This document shows positions 25,574 through 35,071 of a stretch of DNA of 64,000 nucleotides, one piece after another. A model generated the notes under the pieces. That model was not told the origin of the DNA, searched no databases, and saw only the letters and a list, made by a program, of their open reading frames with translations. The stretch spans positions 1 to 64,000 of the forward strand of contig CALUMH010000010.1 in assembly GCA_944321685.1 (NCBI GenBank). The letters run 5' to 3'. The DNA is from an uncultured Muribaculaceae bacterium (GTDB taxonomy: Bacteria; Bacteroidota; Bacteroidia; Bacteroidales; Muribaculaceae). Position numbers and translations under genes: made by a program. The number at the start of each line of letters is the position of its first letter. Position 1 is the first letter of the stretch.

Positions 25574-26797
25574 TCATTGTATTTTGACAGGCCGCACGTC
25601 GGGCAGGAAGAGTGCTATGACTCCAAGCAGTGGCAGCCATGTGCTTACTTCAAAAATAAATTCGATGCTTGTAAAGTCGGCAAGCCAACCGAAGAATGCC
25701 GACCCTATGCCGCCCAATCCGAACATCAGGCCGAAGAATATTCCGGCCACCATGCCCACTTTGTCGGGCATCAGGTCGGTGGCATATACAACAATGGCCG
25801 AAAATGCCGATGCTATTATCAGCCCCGACATGATTGCAGTGACTATGGTCCACGGCAGGTTGAGGTATGGCATGGCAAGTGTGAATGGTGCGGCTCCGAG
25901 TATCGAGAAAATGATGACATACTTGCGCCCGTAGCGGTCGCCCATGAAACCGCCCATCAGCGTGCCGGCCGCAAATGCCGCAAGGTAGGCAAACAGGCAA
26001 TATTGCGACTGCTGCACCGTGATGTCGAATTTTTCCATCAGGTAGAATGTGAAATAGCTTGTCATGCAGGCGTTGAAGAAATATTTCGAGAATATCATCA
26101 GCACCAGTATCCACATGGCCACCCTTACGGTGTGTGCAGGCAAAGCCGTTGTGGCAACAGCCTGCCGTACACGCCGCCCCGCCCGTTGTCCGGCAAGTAT
26201 GAGGCTGTACCACCCGCCTACTCTGAAGAGCAGCAGCGAGGCGAGCATGGCCGCCAAGGCAAACCACCCCACGGCGTGTTGCCCGTAGGGTATGACTATC
26301 AGTGCCGCAAGCAACGGGCCGAATGCACTGCCGCCGTTGCCGCCCACCTGAAATATTGATTGTGCGAGGCTCTTTTTGCCGCCCGATGCCAGTTGTGCCA
26401 CTCGCGATGCCTCGGGGTGGAACACCGACGATCCGCATCCTATCAATGCCACCGAAAGCAGTATCAACCCGAAATTGGGAGCAAATGCGAGTGCCAGCAA
26501 TCCGATGAGTGTGAAACACATGCCGGCCGATAACGAGTAGGGCTGTGGCCGACGGTCGGCATATTGCCCCACAAATGGTTGCAATACCGAAGAAGTGAGT
26601 TGGAACACAAGTGTTATCACGCCTATTTGGGCAAACGAGAAACTATATCGCTCCTTCAACAAAGGGTAAATGGCCGGTATCACCGACTGTATCATATCGT
26701 TAAGCAAGTGGCACACGCCCATTGTAAACAAAATTGCATATGCCGTACCCTCGGCCACTTGCGGGTGCCCCTTAATCTTTTCCAGTATCTTGTTCAT
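25574..26797 (-). CDS. MFS exporter of the fosmidomycin-resistance (Fsr) type
   Basis: 407 residues from ATG 26797; the open frame runs to 26872, but that lies inside the promoter. Twelve membrane segments are expected. Family phrases include CHLLNDMIQSVIPAIYPLLK at the first helices, FVGQYADRRP in the loop 2-3 motif, GSSVFHPEASRVA and QVGGNGGSAFGP. Relatives export fosmidomycin and other small drugs; the natural substrate is unknown. In an operon with ogt. Confidence 0.88.
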   Translation of the reverse strand: MNKILEKIKGHPQVAEGTAYAILFTMGVCHLLNDMIQSVIPAIYPLLKERYSFSFAQIGVITLVFQLTSSVLQPFVGQYADRRPQPYSLSAGMCFTLIGLLALAFAPNFGLILLSVALIGCGSSVFHPEASRVAQLASGGKKSLAQSIFQVGGNGGSAFGPLLAALIVIPYGQHAVGWFALAAMLASLLLFRVGGWYSLILAGQRAGRRVRQAVATTALPAHTVRVAMWILVLMIFSKYFFNACMTSYFTFYLMEKFDITVQQSQYCLFAYLAAFAAGTLMGGFMGDRYGRKYVIIFSILGAAPFTLAMPYLNLPWTIVTAIMSGLIIASAFSAIVVYATDLMPDKVGMVAGIFFGLMFGLGGIGSAFFGWLADFTSIEFIFEVSTWLPLLGVIALFLPDVRPVKIQ

Positions 26798-26842
26798 AAT
26801 AATCCTTGCAATCTCCAAACTTGGAGCCATAAATCGGCAATG

Positions 26843-26873
26843 CAAAATTATGCCATTACTTTCACACTGCAAA
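26843..26873 (-). promoter_or_regulatory. Promoter of the exporter-ogt operon
   Basis: On the minus strand TTTG at 26873-26870, a 19-nt spacer and TAATTTTG at 26850-26843. Divergent from the tig promoter about 70 bp away. Confidence 0.75.
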
Positions 26874-26941
26874 CAAAAATCAGCTTTTCAGTTCATCCCG
26901 TCAAGCATGTGCATGAAAAAATCAAAAAAACGGGGGGTAAA

Positions 26942-26973
26942 TTTGCCTAAAGCGACAATAAAGTGTAATTTTG
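26942..26973 (+). promoter_or_regulatory. tig promoter
   Basis: TTTG at 26942-26945, a 20-nt spacer and TAATTTTG at 26966-26973; leader about 50 nt. Confidence 0.78.
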
Positions 26974-27031
26974 CACTCCGATAGAGTTCTGTGTTTCAAG
27001 AATATTAACAAAACATTATATAAAGAGGTAA

Positions 27032-28411
27032 ATGAACGTAACATTGGAAAAGGTGGGTAACGTGAACGGTTTTATCACGGTATCGATCGAAGCAAATGAC
27101 TATCAAGACAAGGTAAAGAAGGAATTGAAGACAATCGGCCTGCGTCATCCGGAACGCGGTTTCCGCCCCGGACACGTGCCAATGGCATTGTTGCAAAAGA
27201 AATATGGCCGCGAGGCTTTGGTTGAAACCATCAACCGCGAGGCTTATGACGCTCTTGTAAAGCATATCCAGGACAACAAGCTCAACATTCTTGGCGACCC
27301 GATGATTGCCAATGCCGCCGACCTTGTGTGGGAAAACGGCAACGACTTCAATATCAAGTTTGAAGTGGGCTTGGCTCCCGAAATCACTTATGCCGTAAGC
27401 AAGGATACCACTATCCCTTACTATAATATCGAGGTGAGCGATGAAATGCTCAAGAAGAACGATGAGATGCTGCTAAGCCGTGCAGGCAAGCAGGTACCGG
27501 GTGAGGAAGTTGATGAAACGGCACTTGTCAAGGGTTCGATGGTGGAATTGAACGAGGACGGCTCGGTAAAGGAAGACGGTATAAGCGTGGAAAATACCAT
27601 TGTATCGCCGCAACACTTCAAGGCCGATGATCAAAAAGCTCTGTTTGCCGGCAAGAAGGTCGGCGACGAAGTGGTGTTCAATCCGTGGGCTACTTGCGAA
27701 GGCAGTGCAGTAGAATTGGCTTCGATGCTTAATACCGACAAGGACAAGGTGGCAGAAATGAAGTCAAACTTCAAGATGACTATCAAGGAAATCCTTGTGG
27801 TTAAGAAAGCCGAACACAATCAGGAATTCTATGACGAAGTATTCGGAACCAGCAAGATTACAAGCGAAGAAGAATATTTCGCAAAACTGAAGGAAAATAT
27901 AGCCAACCAAATGAAAGGCGACAGCAACTACCGTTTCACCATCGATGCCCGCAAGGCCATAATGGACAAGGTGGGTGTGTTGGAATTACCTGCCGATTTC
28001 TTGAAACGCTGGTTGTTGCGCCAGGATGACAAGAAGCACACTCCCGAGACCATCGATGCCGACTTCGAGAAAATGACTCCCGACTTGTGCTGGCAATTGG
28101 TTAAGGAGAAGATTGTGCGCGACCTTGCAGTGAAGGTTGAAGAAGCCGATTTCTTGAATATCGCCAAGTTGATTGCTGTGCAGCAATTCGCACAATATGG
28201 CATGACCAATCTGCCCGACGACGTGGTAGAACGTTACGCCAAGGAAATCCTCGACAACAAAGAATACCGTCAGCGCATTGCCGAGCGTGCCGTTGAAGAC
28301 AAAATGTATGCAGGCATAAAGGAAGCTGTCAACATCGAAGAAAAGAGCATCAGCGTTGACGACTTCAATGCCCTCTTCAAGGCGGAAGAAGAAACTGCTG
28401 CCGCTGAATAA
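27032..28411 (+). CDS. tig: Trigger factor, ribosome-associated chaperone
   Basis: 459 residues. The ribosome-docking loop ERGFRPGHVP (family signature GFRxGxxP) is at about 43-52, followed by the N-terminal domain, a weakly conserved PPIase-like central part (about 155-250) and the helical C-terminal cradle. It binds nascent chains at the tunnel exit. Its own promoter and a strong bidirectional terminator make it monocistronic. Confidence 0.93.
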   Translation: MNVTLEKVGNVNGFITVSIEANDYQDKVKKELKTIGLRHPERGFRPGHVPMALLQKKYGREALVETINREAYDALVKHIQDNKLNILGDPMIANAADLVWENGNDFNIKFEVGLAPEITYAVSKDTTIPYYNIEVSDEMLKKNDEMLLSRAGKQVPGEEVDETALVKGSMVELNEDGSVKEDGISVENTIVSPQHFKADDQKALFAGKKVGDEVVFNPWATCEGSAVELASMLNTDKDKVAEMKSNFKMTIKEILVVKKAEHNQEFYDEVFGTSKITSEEEYFAKLKENIANQMKGDSNYRFTIDARKAIMDKVGVLELPADFLKRWLLRQDDKKHTPETIDADFEKMTPDLCWQLVKEKIVRDLAVKVEEADFLNIAKLIAVQQFAQYGMTNLPDDVVERYAKEILDNKEYRQRIAERAVEDKMYAGIKEAVNIEEKSISVDDFNALFKAEEETAAAE

Positions 28412-28434
28412 ATCCCGACGGCGCAGAACGACAT

Positions 28435-28481
28435 AAAAAGACAAAAGGCAAAGAACTGTTTCTTTGCCTTTTGTCTTTTTT
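28435..28481. terminator. Bidirectional terminator between tig and the STAND/TIR operon
   Basis: Perfect 21-bp arms (28435-28455 and 28460-28480) around a CTGT loop, with A-tract and T-tract so that it works for the convergent genes on both strands. Confidence 0.9.
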
Positions 28482-28492
28482 ATATCGTTCGG

Positions 28493-31400
28493 TTATTTGA
28501 GGTGTTTCTTTAGTTTCTTGTAAAGATATTCGGGTAGATAATAATTAGAAAATCTAACCCCTAATAATCCTGGAGCGAATGTGACATCATGCAACTTTCC
28601 AAGGGTGTATTTGTCATCGTAATCCAGTTCGATAAATGTCATCGAGTGTTCGGTATCCCGGGAAGCATCAATCTCTGCACTCAATACATCGAAATCCATG
28701 CCAAAGTGCCAATTGTTGAATTTCAGCAGTATGTAAACACCATCCTCCGGGAAGCCGCTTTGGGTGAAAATGCCGGTAGATGCAGTGGAAAAAGTGATCA
28801 TAGAATAATATAATTCCGACGAATCCTTGTCGCCAGGTATTCCATCCTGGATGTTATCGCCGCTGTTGCTGTCCAAGCAATTGAGTATGCGAGTATAGGT
28901 TTCCATGTCAACTTCTATAGGGATAATGTTTAATCCATCATTTCCCTTGTCATTTTTGCTGAAATTATACAAACTGTTCATGTCTTGTGTGAAAATGAGT
29001 TCGCTCTTACCGCCAAATTCCGGCATGAACATACTTTTCTCCTGCCACATAGGTATTCCGTCGCGAACACGCCACACATCGGTTTCTAAAGTTTCGGTGT
29101 GATTAACCGAGTCGATATTGCTTACATACTGCTCCCTGGCATATAACAAGATTCCCGGATCCTTGATATGTAAGTAATAATTTTGTGTAGAAAAAAGGCC
29201 TCCTTTGTCCTGTACCCCAAGCAGCACAGTGGCATAGTTGTCAAAACCATTTGTTACGGTATCGCGCAATTGCATACTATATTCTTCGCAGGCAGCCAGC
29301 AACCGCGATTTTTCCTTTTGTGTATAATAGATTTTATGGGCATAAAAGCCGAGGTCAGACATGCGCCCGCGAGGCAACATCAACTGTTTCACTTCGCTTC
29401 GGCCTTGCGTCGGGAAGTGCCTTAACACGGTGACCTGCTTCTCTTGCCCTGCCTGCAATATCGTTTCAAGGTAATAGCGGGTGTTACCGGTCTTGAGGTC
29501 ACGGCACAGCAGCCAGCCGCCATACGACAAAATTATGTCACCATTCCTCAACCCGAGCGGATAAGCCGTTGCCGTGTCGGTAACTTCTATGCAAAATGCC
29601 TCGGGAAGTCGGTCGCCAAAGCTGTAAACCTCATCGGTGGGTATTTCCTCGCTGTTTTCGTCAAAATAGTGGTTGTTGCCGCTGCTGATGCAATAGGTGA
29701 ATGGGGTGCCTACGTTGGAAATGTATGACAACTCGCCAAACTCGTTGCGCCCGGCAATCATTACCATATCGCCATACATGTTATACTCCAAATCGATCGA
29801 GTAACTGAGCATGTCGTCCCACCCCACCCTGGCTTGTTCGTTATATGTGGTGAGATCGCATTGAGAAACCGGCGTTTCAAAGCCCGGCGTATATTTTTGT
29901 GCAAAACGTCCTTTGACGAAGTCGTACACGCCCAATTCAAATTTTTTCACCCAATTGGTCGAATCCACCCATAGGGCTTTGCTTGAAAAGTCGTCGGCAT
30001 TGGCCACATAATAATTGCCGTCGGCATCGAGCCATTTGTTCACCGTCACGTTGTCGGCCGGATAAGTAACCATCTCACGCTGTAATCCATCGACGGGAGA
30101 ACCGTCGATGTGTGAGATTTCCCACGACGTTTTCCGGCCCTGTTGGTCATATCTTGTTTCCTCTCGAATGTTTTCGGCCACATTTACCTCTACCAAAATG
30201 CTGTCGCGGTAGTCAAACTCGTAATTCATTACAAGGTTGCCGTCGGCATCGACTACAAAATCCTTCCGGTAATAATAAGTTCCGTCGCTGTAGTCAAATT
30301 TAAATACACGCATGCAACAGTCGTCGAAACTCGGCACCACATAGCGTCCGTTAGCATCGCGATATTCCACCGTATCGGCATAGCCTAAGGCATTATATTT
30401 ATACAGTGTTTGCGCCAAGCCGGAATTTTCGCACCCCACAAGACGGTTGTTTCGGTCGTATGAATGCTTGCTCACGATTCTGCCATAGTCGTTATATTCA
30501 ATGCAATATTTATGCACTCCATATTGGTTTACATCATCATTCCCAAGGCTGTCAACAAAGGTTACCTCTACGTCGCGCCCATGCTCGTCCTGCTTGTAAA
30601 TCTGCGTTATCACTTCGTCGGAGTCAGCCCTGCGTGAGCTGCTTATGCGCACAGGTTTCAAGTTGGCATCGAAGAATTGCGACTTACATGAACGGTTGTT
30701 CTCATATATGTGTGTCCAGCCGCAATTCCCGAAATCATCGTTCATGTAGCCGCCCGAAATGTTGAGCGACGCTTCCATTATCTGGTTGCCGTTGTCGTCA
30801 TATTTCTTCAACGTCTTGTAAGCGCCATCCTTGTTCTCCTGCGGAATGCCCAGGCGGTCGGAGAATTCCAGCAGCACTTCATATCCTCGCTCATCGCGCG
30901 TAACATGTACAATGTTGGCATACCCCAGGTCGTTGCCTATGCTGTCGGTGCGCAAAAATATGGGCATACCCCAACTGTCAACATAGCTGCCAGTGTATTC
31001 CCTCTTACCCACCTTTACAGGATTGTAACAGTAAAGCACTTTCCCGTCGGCATTGAGGGCACGTTCCTGCACCACCTCGGTGCCCGAAGCATCGCTTATA
31101 AACTCCCATTTGCACGCCTGCTGCAACATCGACAGCCATTTTGGGTTCACGCCGCTGTCGTCAGTGTCAAACTGGTTCACCAGATAGGTGATTATATTGT
31201 GGTAAATGTTGGGGCGTCCATATCCGTCAAGGGCTTCGATATAGGTCCAATTGCCGGCATTGTTCTTCCTTGTGAACCTGAAGTAGCATGGTTGGTAGTG
31301 CGCTTCATCGGCAGATATGCTGTCGATGCCCACAAGCCACCCGTTTTTCTTCACCGCCCTCACATAGTAAGCCGTATCGTCGGTAACCTTCAGTTGCCTC

Positions 31401-31660
31401 CGTTCTGCCGTGCCACTGTCGCTACGCTGATTGTTAAGATTGTTACCACCGGCTTTATTGATGTTTTTGCCGCCGGTTTTACGCTCTTCTTCTTTGATAT
31501 CCCAACCTTCCCATTTGTTGTCGAATAGCGAGTTGTTGCCCCTTTTATGCGCAGGCGAATCCACCGACCGCAACGTCGTGCGGTGGTTATATTGAGGAAG
31601 TGCTATCATGCAACATGCCATGTAAGTAGCAATCACTGCCAATATCCTTATACGTTTCAT
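28493..31660 (-). CDS. Secreted repeat protein of the STAND/TIR operon
   Basis: 1055 residues, function unknown. A hydrophobic start (IRILAVIATYMACCMIAL) is a signal peptide; a lipobox is not convincing. Residues about 240-650 hold many short beta repeats with YD..G and D.NGR/D..G phrases, close to RHS/YD or WG-type repeats. After NEFGELSYIS comes a PDZ-like segment with LGLRNGDIILSYGG (about 700), then a region without recognisable family. The upstream STAND NTPase has the same order (repeats, NEFGDQSYIM, PDZ-like piece) in its outside part. ATG overlaps the stop of the STAND gene (ATGA), so the two are co-translated. It is the last gene before the terminator shared with tig. Perhaps a periplasmic partner or decoy of the NTPase. 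Confidence 0.75.
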   Translation of the reverse strand: MKRIRILAVIATYMACCMIALPQYNHRTTLRSVDSPAHKRGNNSLFDNKWEGWDIKEEERKTGGKNINKAGGNNLNNQRSDSGTAERRQLKVTDDTAYYVRAVKKNGWLVGIDSISADEAHYQPCYFRFTRKNNAGNWTYIEALDGYGRPNIYHNIITYLVNQFDTDDSGVNPKWLSMLQQACKWEFISDASGTEVVQERALNADGKVLYCYNPVKVGKREYTGSYVDSWGMPIFLRTDSIGNDLGYANIVHVTRDERGYEVLLEFSDRLGIPQENKDGAYKTLKKYDDNGNQIMEASLNISGGYMNDDFGNCGWTHIYENNRSCKSQFFDANLKPVRISSSRRADSDEVITQIYKQDEHGRDVEVTFVDSLGNDDVNQYGVHKYCIEYNDYGRIVSKHSYDRNNRLVGCENSGLAQTLYKYNALGYADTVEYRDANGRYVVPSFDDCCMRVFKFDYSDGTYYYRKDFVVDADGNLVMNYEFDYRDSILVEVNVAENIREETRYDQQGRKTSWEISHIDGSPVDGLQREMVTYPADNVTVNKWLDADGNYYVANADDFSSKALWVDSTNWVKKFELGVYDFVKGRFAQKYTPGFETPVSQCDLTTYNEQARVGWDDMLSYSIDLEYNMYGDMVMIAGRNEFGELSYISNVGTPFTYCISSGNNHYFDENSEEIPTDEVYSFGDRLPEAFCIEVTDTATAYPLGLRNGDIILSYGGWLLCRDLKTGNTRYYLETILQAGQEKQVTVLRHFPTQGRSEVKQLMLPRGRMSDLGFYAHKIYYTQKEKSRLLAACEEYSMQLRDTVTNGFDNYATVLLGVQDKGGLFSTQNYYLHIKDPGILLYAREQYVSNIDSVNHTETLETDVWRVRDGIPMWQEKSMFMPEFGGKSELIFTQDMNSLYNFSKNDKGNDGLNIIPIEVDMETYTRILNCLDSNSGDNIQDGIPGDKDSSELYYSMITFSTASTGIFTQSGFPEDGVYILLKFNNWHFGMDFDVLSAEIDASRDTEHSMTFIELDYDDKYTLGKLHDVTFAPGLLGVRFSNYYLPEYLYKKLKKHLK

Positions 31661-34600
31661 TGCATATATTTTTTAAGTTCGTTTTTTTCATGTGTTGTGA
31701 GTGGCATTACATGGTATTCGGCTCCGGGAGCACCTTTCGCCACATTGAATGTGGCAGCCACATACCGGTTGCCACACACGCGCAGCACCGATATCTTGCC
31801 GCCGCGGGCACACACGCGTTTCCATTCCTCACCAAGTGCCGCAGTATTGTTCATGTCCTTGCCAAGCTGCCAATTTCCCACGGCCACAAGTATGTCGCCG
31901 TCGAGCAATCGTTTCTTGGTCACCTCCTTATCCCCACTCTCGAAGGCGGCTGCATACATTGTGCCACGCTTGTTCAACAGGTGCAAATAAGGTACACACT
32001 CTTTGATGTTGGAACGGGCTATGCTACGCTCGGCAATTGAGAAGCCCATCATGTAATTAATGCCCGAAACCTGCTTTTCCATTCGGCCAAATGGCAAGTC
32101 GGTGAGATGGAAAATATAATCGCCCATGCTCATGATATATGACTGGTCGCCAAATTCGTTGACACCTTTCACCGCTACAAAATCCTCGTCCCAAAAATCG
32201 CGCAAGAATATCATCTTGTAATAACACAACTCATATTTGTCCCAGTGAGGACAGCGCACCGGCGTGCCATCGATGCCGGCTACAGCGCGAGCAACCTTGT
32301 TGCCATATTCGTCATATTCGAGCCACTCTGAGCGGTAAATATCTCCATGCGAGTTGCATACATAATTCATTTTCACATTGCCGGTTGAACGCTCCCTCAC
32401 CTGCACGGTCTTGAAATATATGCTGTCGGTTGCCAGATTTCCATCCGAGTTGCGGTATTCCTCAGTTTCCACCACATAAATTGAATCGGTCACGGTCGTG
32501 TGTACATACTTGTGGAAACCTATGGCATCGAATTTCTTGTCATTTTGCCACAGTGTCACCACCGTGCCACCACCCTCGGGATACTCATATTTCTCATCAT
32601 AACGGTATATGCCGTCAAACACTTTAGTAGAGGCAAGTCTGCCACTGCCGTCATAGGCATATTGGCAACCGTAAGCAAGCGTGTCGTCGGCAAAGCGTTG
32701 TTCAAGCAATCGGTTCCCGTTATTGTCATAACTGAAAACCACCTTCTGCACTCCGGTGTAAGCATCCGGGTGGAACGAACCGTAGCATATGCTGCCATGC
32801 GCGTTGATGCGCAACGTGTCGCTATATCCGGCGGCATATTTGTGCACTTCCATGTCCGGTTGCGGCCTGAACATCTTGCCGAGTGATGACTCCACACAAC
32901 GCCCATATTCATATTTGAGGAAATCGATGGCTGTTGCCGGGAGTGGCGAGCCAAACTTGTCAACCCGGTATTGCCGAGTGACAAGGTGGGTGGTGTCGTT
33001 GTTTTCATAACTGTAACCATAGCAGCCGCGAGTGTTGCGCTGCGGTGCGCCAAGCTCCGAGAAAAACAGGCAGCCGGTGACCATGCCGCGGCTCACCGTT
33101 TGGCGCATACGGTCGATACCGTTGTCGGTGACGCGCATCAGTTTGCCGCCGGCATCATAAAATAGTGCCCATTGTACATACCGGTCGCTGTTGTCATCGA
33201 CAGCAGCATAGGTCATGTCTTTGTAATAATGAATGGAATAAAGTTCTTTGTTGTCGATGCCGTAGGCTACACATCTGTTCACTGCCGAGAAATCTCTGTC
33301 GGCCACCGGTACATACACCCAGTGCGACGTGGAGCGTTGCAACCGGGCAAACTCCTGTGCCTTGTAGTCGTCGAGTTCGGTATCGAGTAGCCCCACGGCC
33401 GGAGAACTGATATACGGGTTGATACACTTGTTGCCGGCGGGGGACATCACTTCTACGAGCGTAAAGGGGCGACCGCCCCATTCAGGCGGCAGCCATCCTT
33501 GCCGTGTGAGTCGGTAATATACCACGAGTTGCTCCTTCTCGGCGGCATCGTCAAGTGTTTCGCCAAGCCCCACCGGCCAACCGTTGACAGTGGTGAAATT
33601 GCCATAGTCCTCGCTCCAGCTCCAGCTGTTGGCCATGGCCACGACAAGCCACACAAGTAATCCTGCGGCCACGGTAGCGATTGTGTAGTAGAGGCGTCGC
33701 ATATTTTGCCGCACCTTACGGTCGGCGGCAGCCAACTCCTCGGCCTGTCGGCGTTGCTCTTCGGCTTGTCGCTGCTGTTCTTCGGCCTGTCGGCGCAACT
33801 GCTCGCGTTGCTCCTTGCGCTCCTTCACAATGGGGCACAAAATGTCGTGAATGAATTCAAGCCTTATGCTGTTGTTATAAGAGAATTGCCTGATGAGTTT
33901 TTCTTCATCGACGAGTATCTTCAAGTCGTTGGCGGTGAGGTGTCCCACATTCATGGCATTGTACCGCGAGATATTTTCACGTCGTCCCTCCTTGTTCACC
34001 AGGTTGTCTTCAAGGTAATATACCTTTTGCTCGTCGATGCGAGAAGTGGCCTCGACGTAGAAATCCTTTATTATGTCTTCACTGTGGCGATTGATAAGGT
34101 CGATGGTAATGTGACGGTCGGCAGGATTCTTCTTTAGGTACAGGCGGCTAAGGAAAAGCGACAGCACGGCCGAGTCGATTTCAAGTTCGGGCACACCGTC
34201 AAGCTCGAAATCGGTTTCACGGCATCCGGCCACTTTGCTTATGATAAGCTTGGCGGCCGCCCTGTCGATAAGGCCGGGACACGGTTTCATGATGATTTCC
34301 CCGGCTTGCTCCTCGTTGATGGTGCGCAGCCCGTAGCGGTTAGACTTCATTGCCGGAATATAAGCCGTGTATCGTTCAAGGTAGGAAAGGAAATCCTCAC
34401 GTATCACAAACACTAAGCTGAAGTTTGACCGGTGTACATATTCGGTGGTGTCCTCATTGCCTAAATCGAGCGAGAATTCGGCTGACGGCGAACTGGCCGG
34501 TTCGGCTGCTGCGCGGTCTTGCGCATCTACCACATATTGCGGAACCACTTCGTTGATGAGGTCGGCCAGCTGGCTGAAGAATTTAACTTTTGCTTCCTCG

Positions 34601-35067
34601 TTGCGCTGCAACGTGAATATCTCTTCAAACTGGTCGAACACTATGAGCGGGCGCACAGCCACTTCGGGCTTTCCGGGAAAGTGGAACGTGTGGCGGTGCA
34701 TATATTCCCACAGAGTTTCGCCATTCTCGTCGATTACCGGCACCACCTCGTTAATTCCTATCCCCGACTCGGCAAAGGCCCGTTTAATCTGTGACATGTA
34801 ACTCATGTTTCCGCCATGTTCCATGCGGATAGGCACAGGATACAGCCCCGCACGCCTTGCGATGGGGAAAACACCGGCATATATAATTGACGACTTGCCT
34901 ATCCCCGAGCGGCCATACAAGATGGTCTGCGTGTTGTTGATGATATATTGCGATAAGCTGCCTATCTCTTCCGAACGTCCATACAGTGTCTCCCCTTCAA
35001 GGTAGAAGTTAAGGCCTTTCCACGGGTTGGAGCCACACGTTGCCTGCTGTTTCTCGTCTTTTTCCAT
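31657..35067 (-). CDS. Transmembrane STAND NTPase with outside repeat domain
   Basis: 1136 residues. The N-terminal nSTAND1-type NTPase has Walker A GRSGIGKS (52-59), Walker B LIVFDQFEE (141-149), VFVIREDFL (219-227), the LRTINEEQAGEIIMKP block (about 247-262) and FIHDILCPIV (about 405-414). A glutamine/arginine coiled coil (about 415-455) leads to one membrane helix (about 460-480). The remaining 650 residues, predicted outside, hold RHS/YD-like beta repeats and a PDZ-like segment with LLDGDILVAVGNWQLG (about 1050). STAND proteins are switches that oligomerise on sensing a trigger. Here the sensor would face the periplasm, or the topology brings an envelope signal to the NTPase. It is 4 nt after the SIR2/TIR gene and overlaps the repeat-protein gene by 4 nt. 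Confidence 0.85.
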   Translation of the reverse strand: MEKDEKQQATCGSNPWKGLNFYLEGETLYGRSEEIGSLSQYIINNTQTILYGRSGIGKSSIIYAGVFPIARRAGLYPVPIRMEHGGNMSYMSQIKRAFAESGIGINEVVPVIDENGETLWEYMHRHTFHFPGKPEVAVRPLIVFDQFEEIFTLQRNEEAKVKFFSQLADLINEVVPQYVVDAQDRAAAEPASSPSAEFSLDLGNEDTTEYVHRSNFSLVFVIREDFLSYLERYTAYIPAMKSNRYGLRTINEEQAGEIIMKPCPGLIDRAAAKLIISKVAGCRETDFELDGVPELEIDSAVLSLFLSRLYLKKNPADRHITIDLINRHSEDIIKDFYVEATSRIDEQKVYYLEDNLVNKEGRRENISRYNAMNVGHLTANDLKILVDEEKLIRQFSYNNSIRLEFIHDILCPIVKERKEQREQLRRQAEEQQRQAEEQRRQAEELAAADRKVRQNMRRLYYTIATVAAGLLVWLVVAMANSWSWSEDYGNFTTVNGWPVGLGETLDDAAEKEQLVVYYRLTRQGWLPPEWGGRPFTLVEVMSPAGNKCINPYISSPAVGLLDTELDDYKAQEFARLQRSTSHWVYVPVADRDFSAVNRCVAYGIDNKELYSIHYYKDMTYAAVDDNSDRYVQWALFYDAGGKLMRVTDNGIDRMRQTVSRGMVTGCLFFSELGAPQRNTRGCYGYSYENNDTTHLVTRQYRVDKFGSPLPATAIDFLKYEYGRCVESSLGKMFRPQPDMEVHKYAAGYSDTLRINAHGSICYGSFHPDAYTGVQKVVFSYDNNGNRLLEQRFADDTLAYGCQYAYDGSGRLASTKVFDGIYRYDEKYEYPEGGGTVVTLWQNDKKFDAIGFHKYVHTTVTDSIYVVETEEYRNSDGNLATDSIYFKTVQVRERSTGNVKMNYVCNSHGDIYRSEWLEYDEYGNKVARAVAGIDGTPVRCPHWDKYELCYYKMIFLRDFWDEDFVAVKGVNEFGDQSYIMSMGDYIFHLTDLPFGRMEKQVSGINYMMGFSIAERSIARSNIKECVPYLHLLNKRGTMYAAAFESGDKEVTKKRLLDGDILVAVGNWQLGKDMNNTAALGEEWKRVCARGGKISVLRVCGNRYVAATFNVAKGAPGAEYHVMPLTTHEKNELKKYMQ

Positions 35068-35071
35068 TGCA

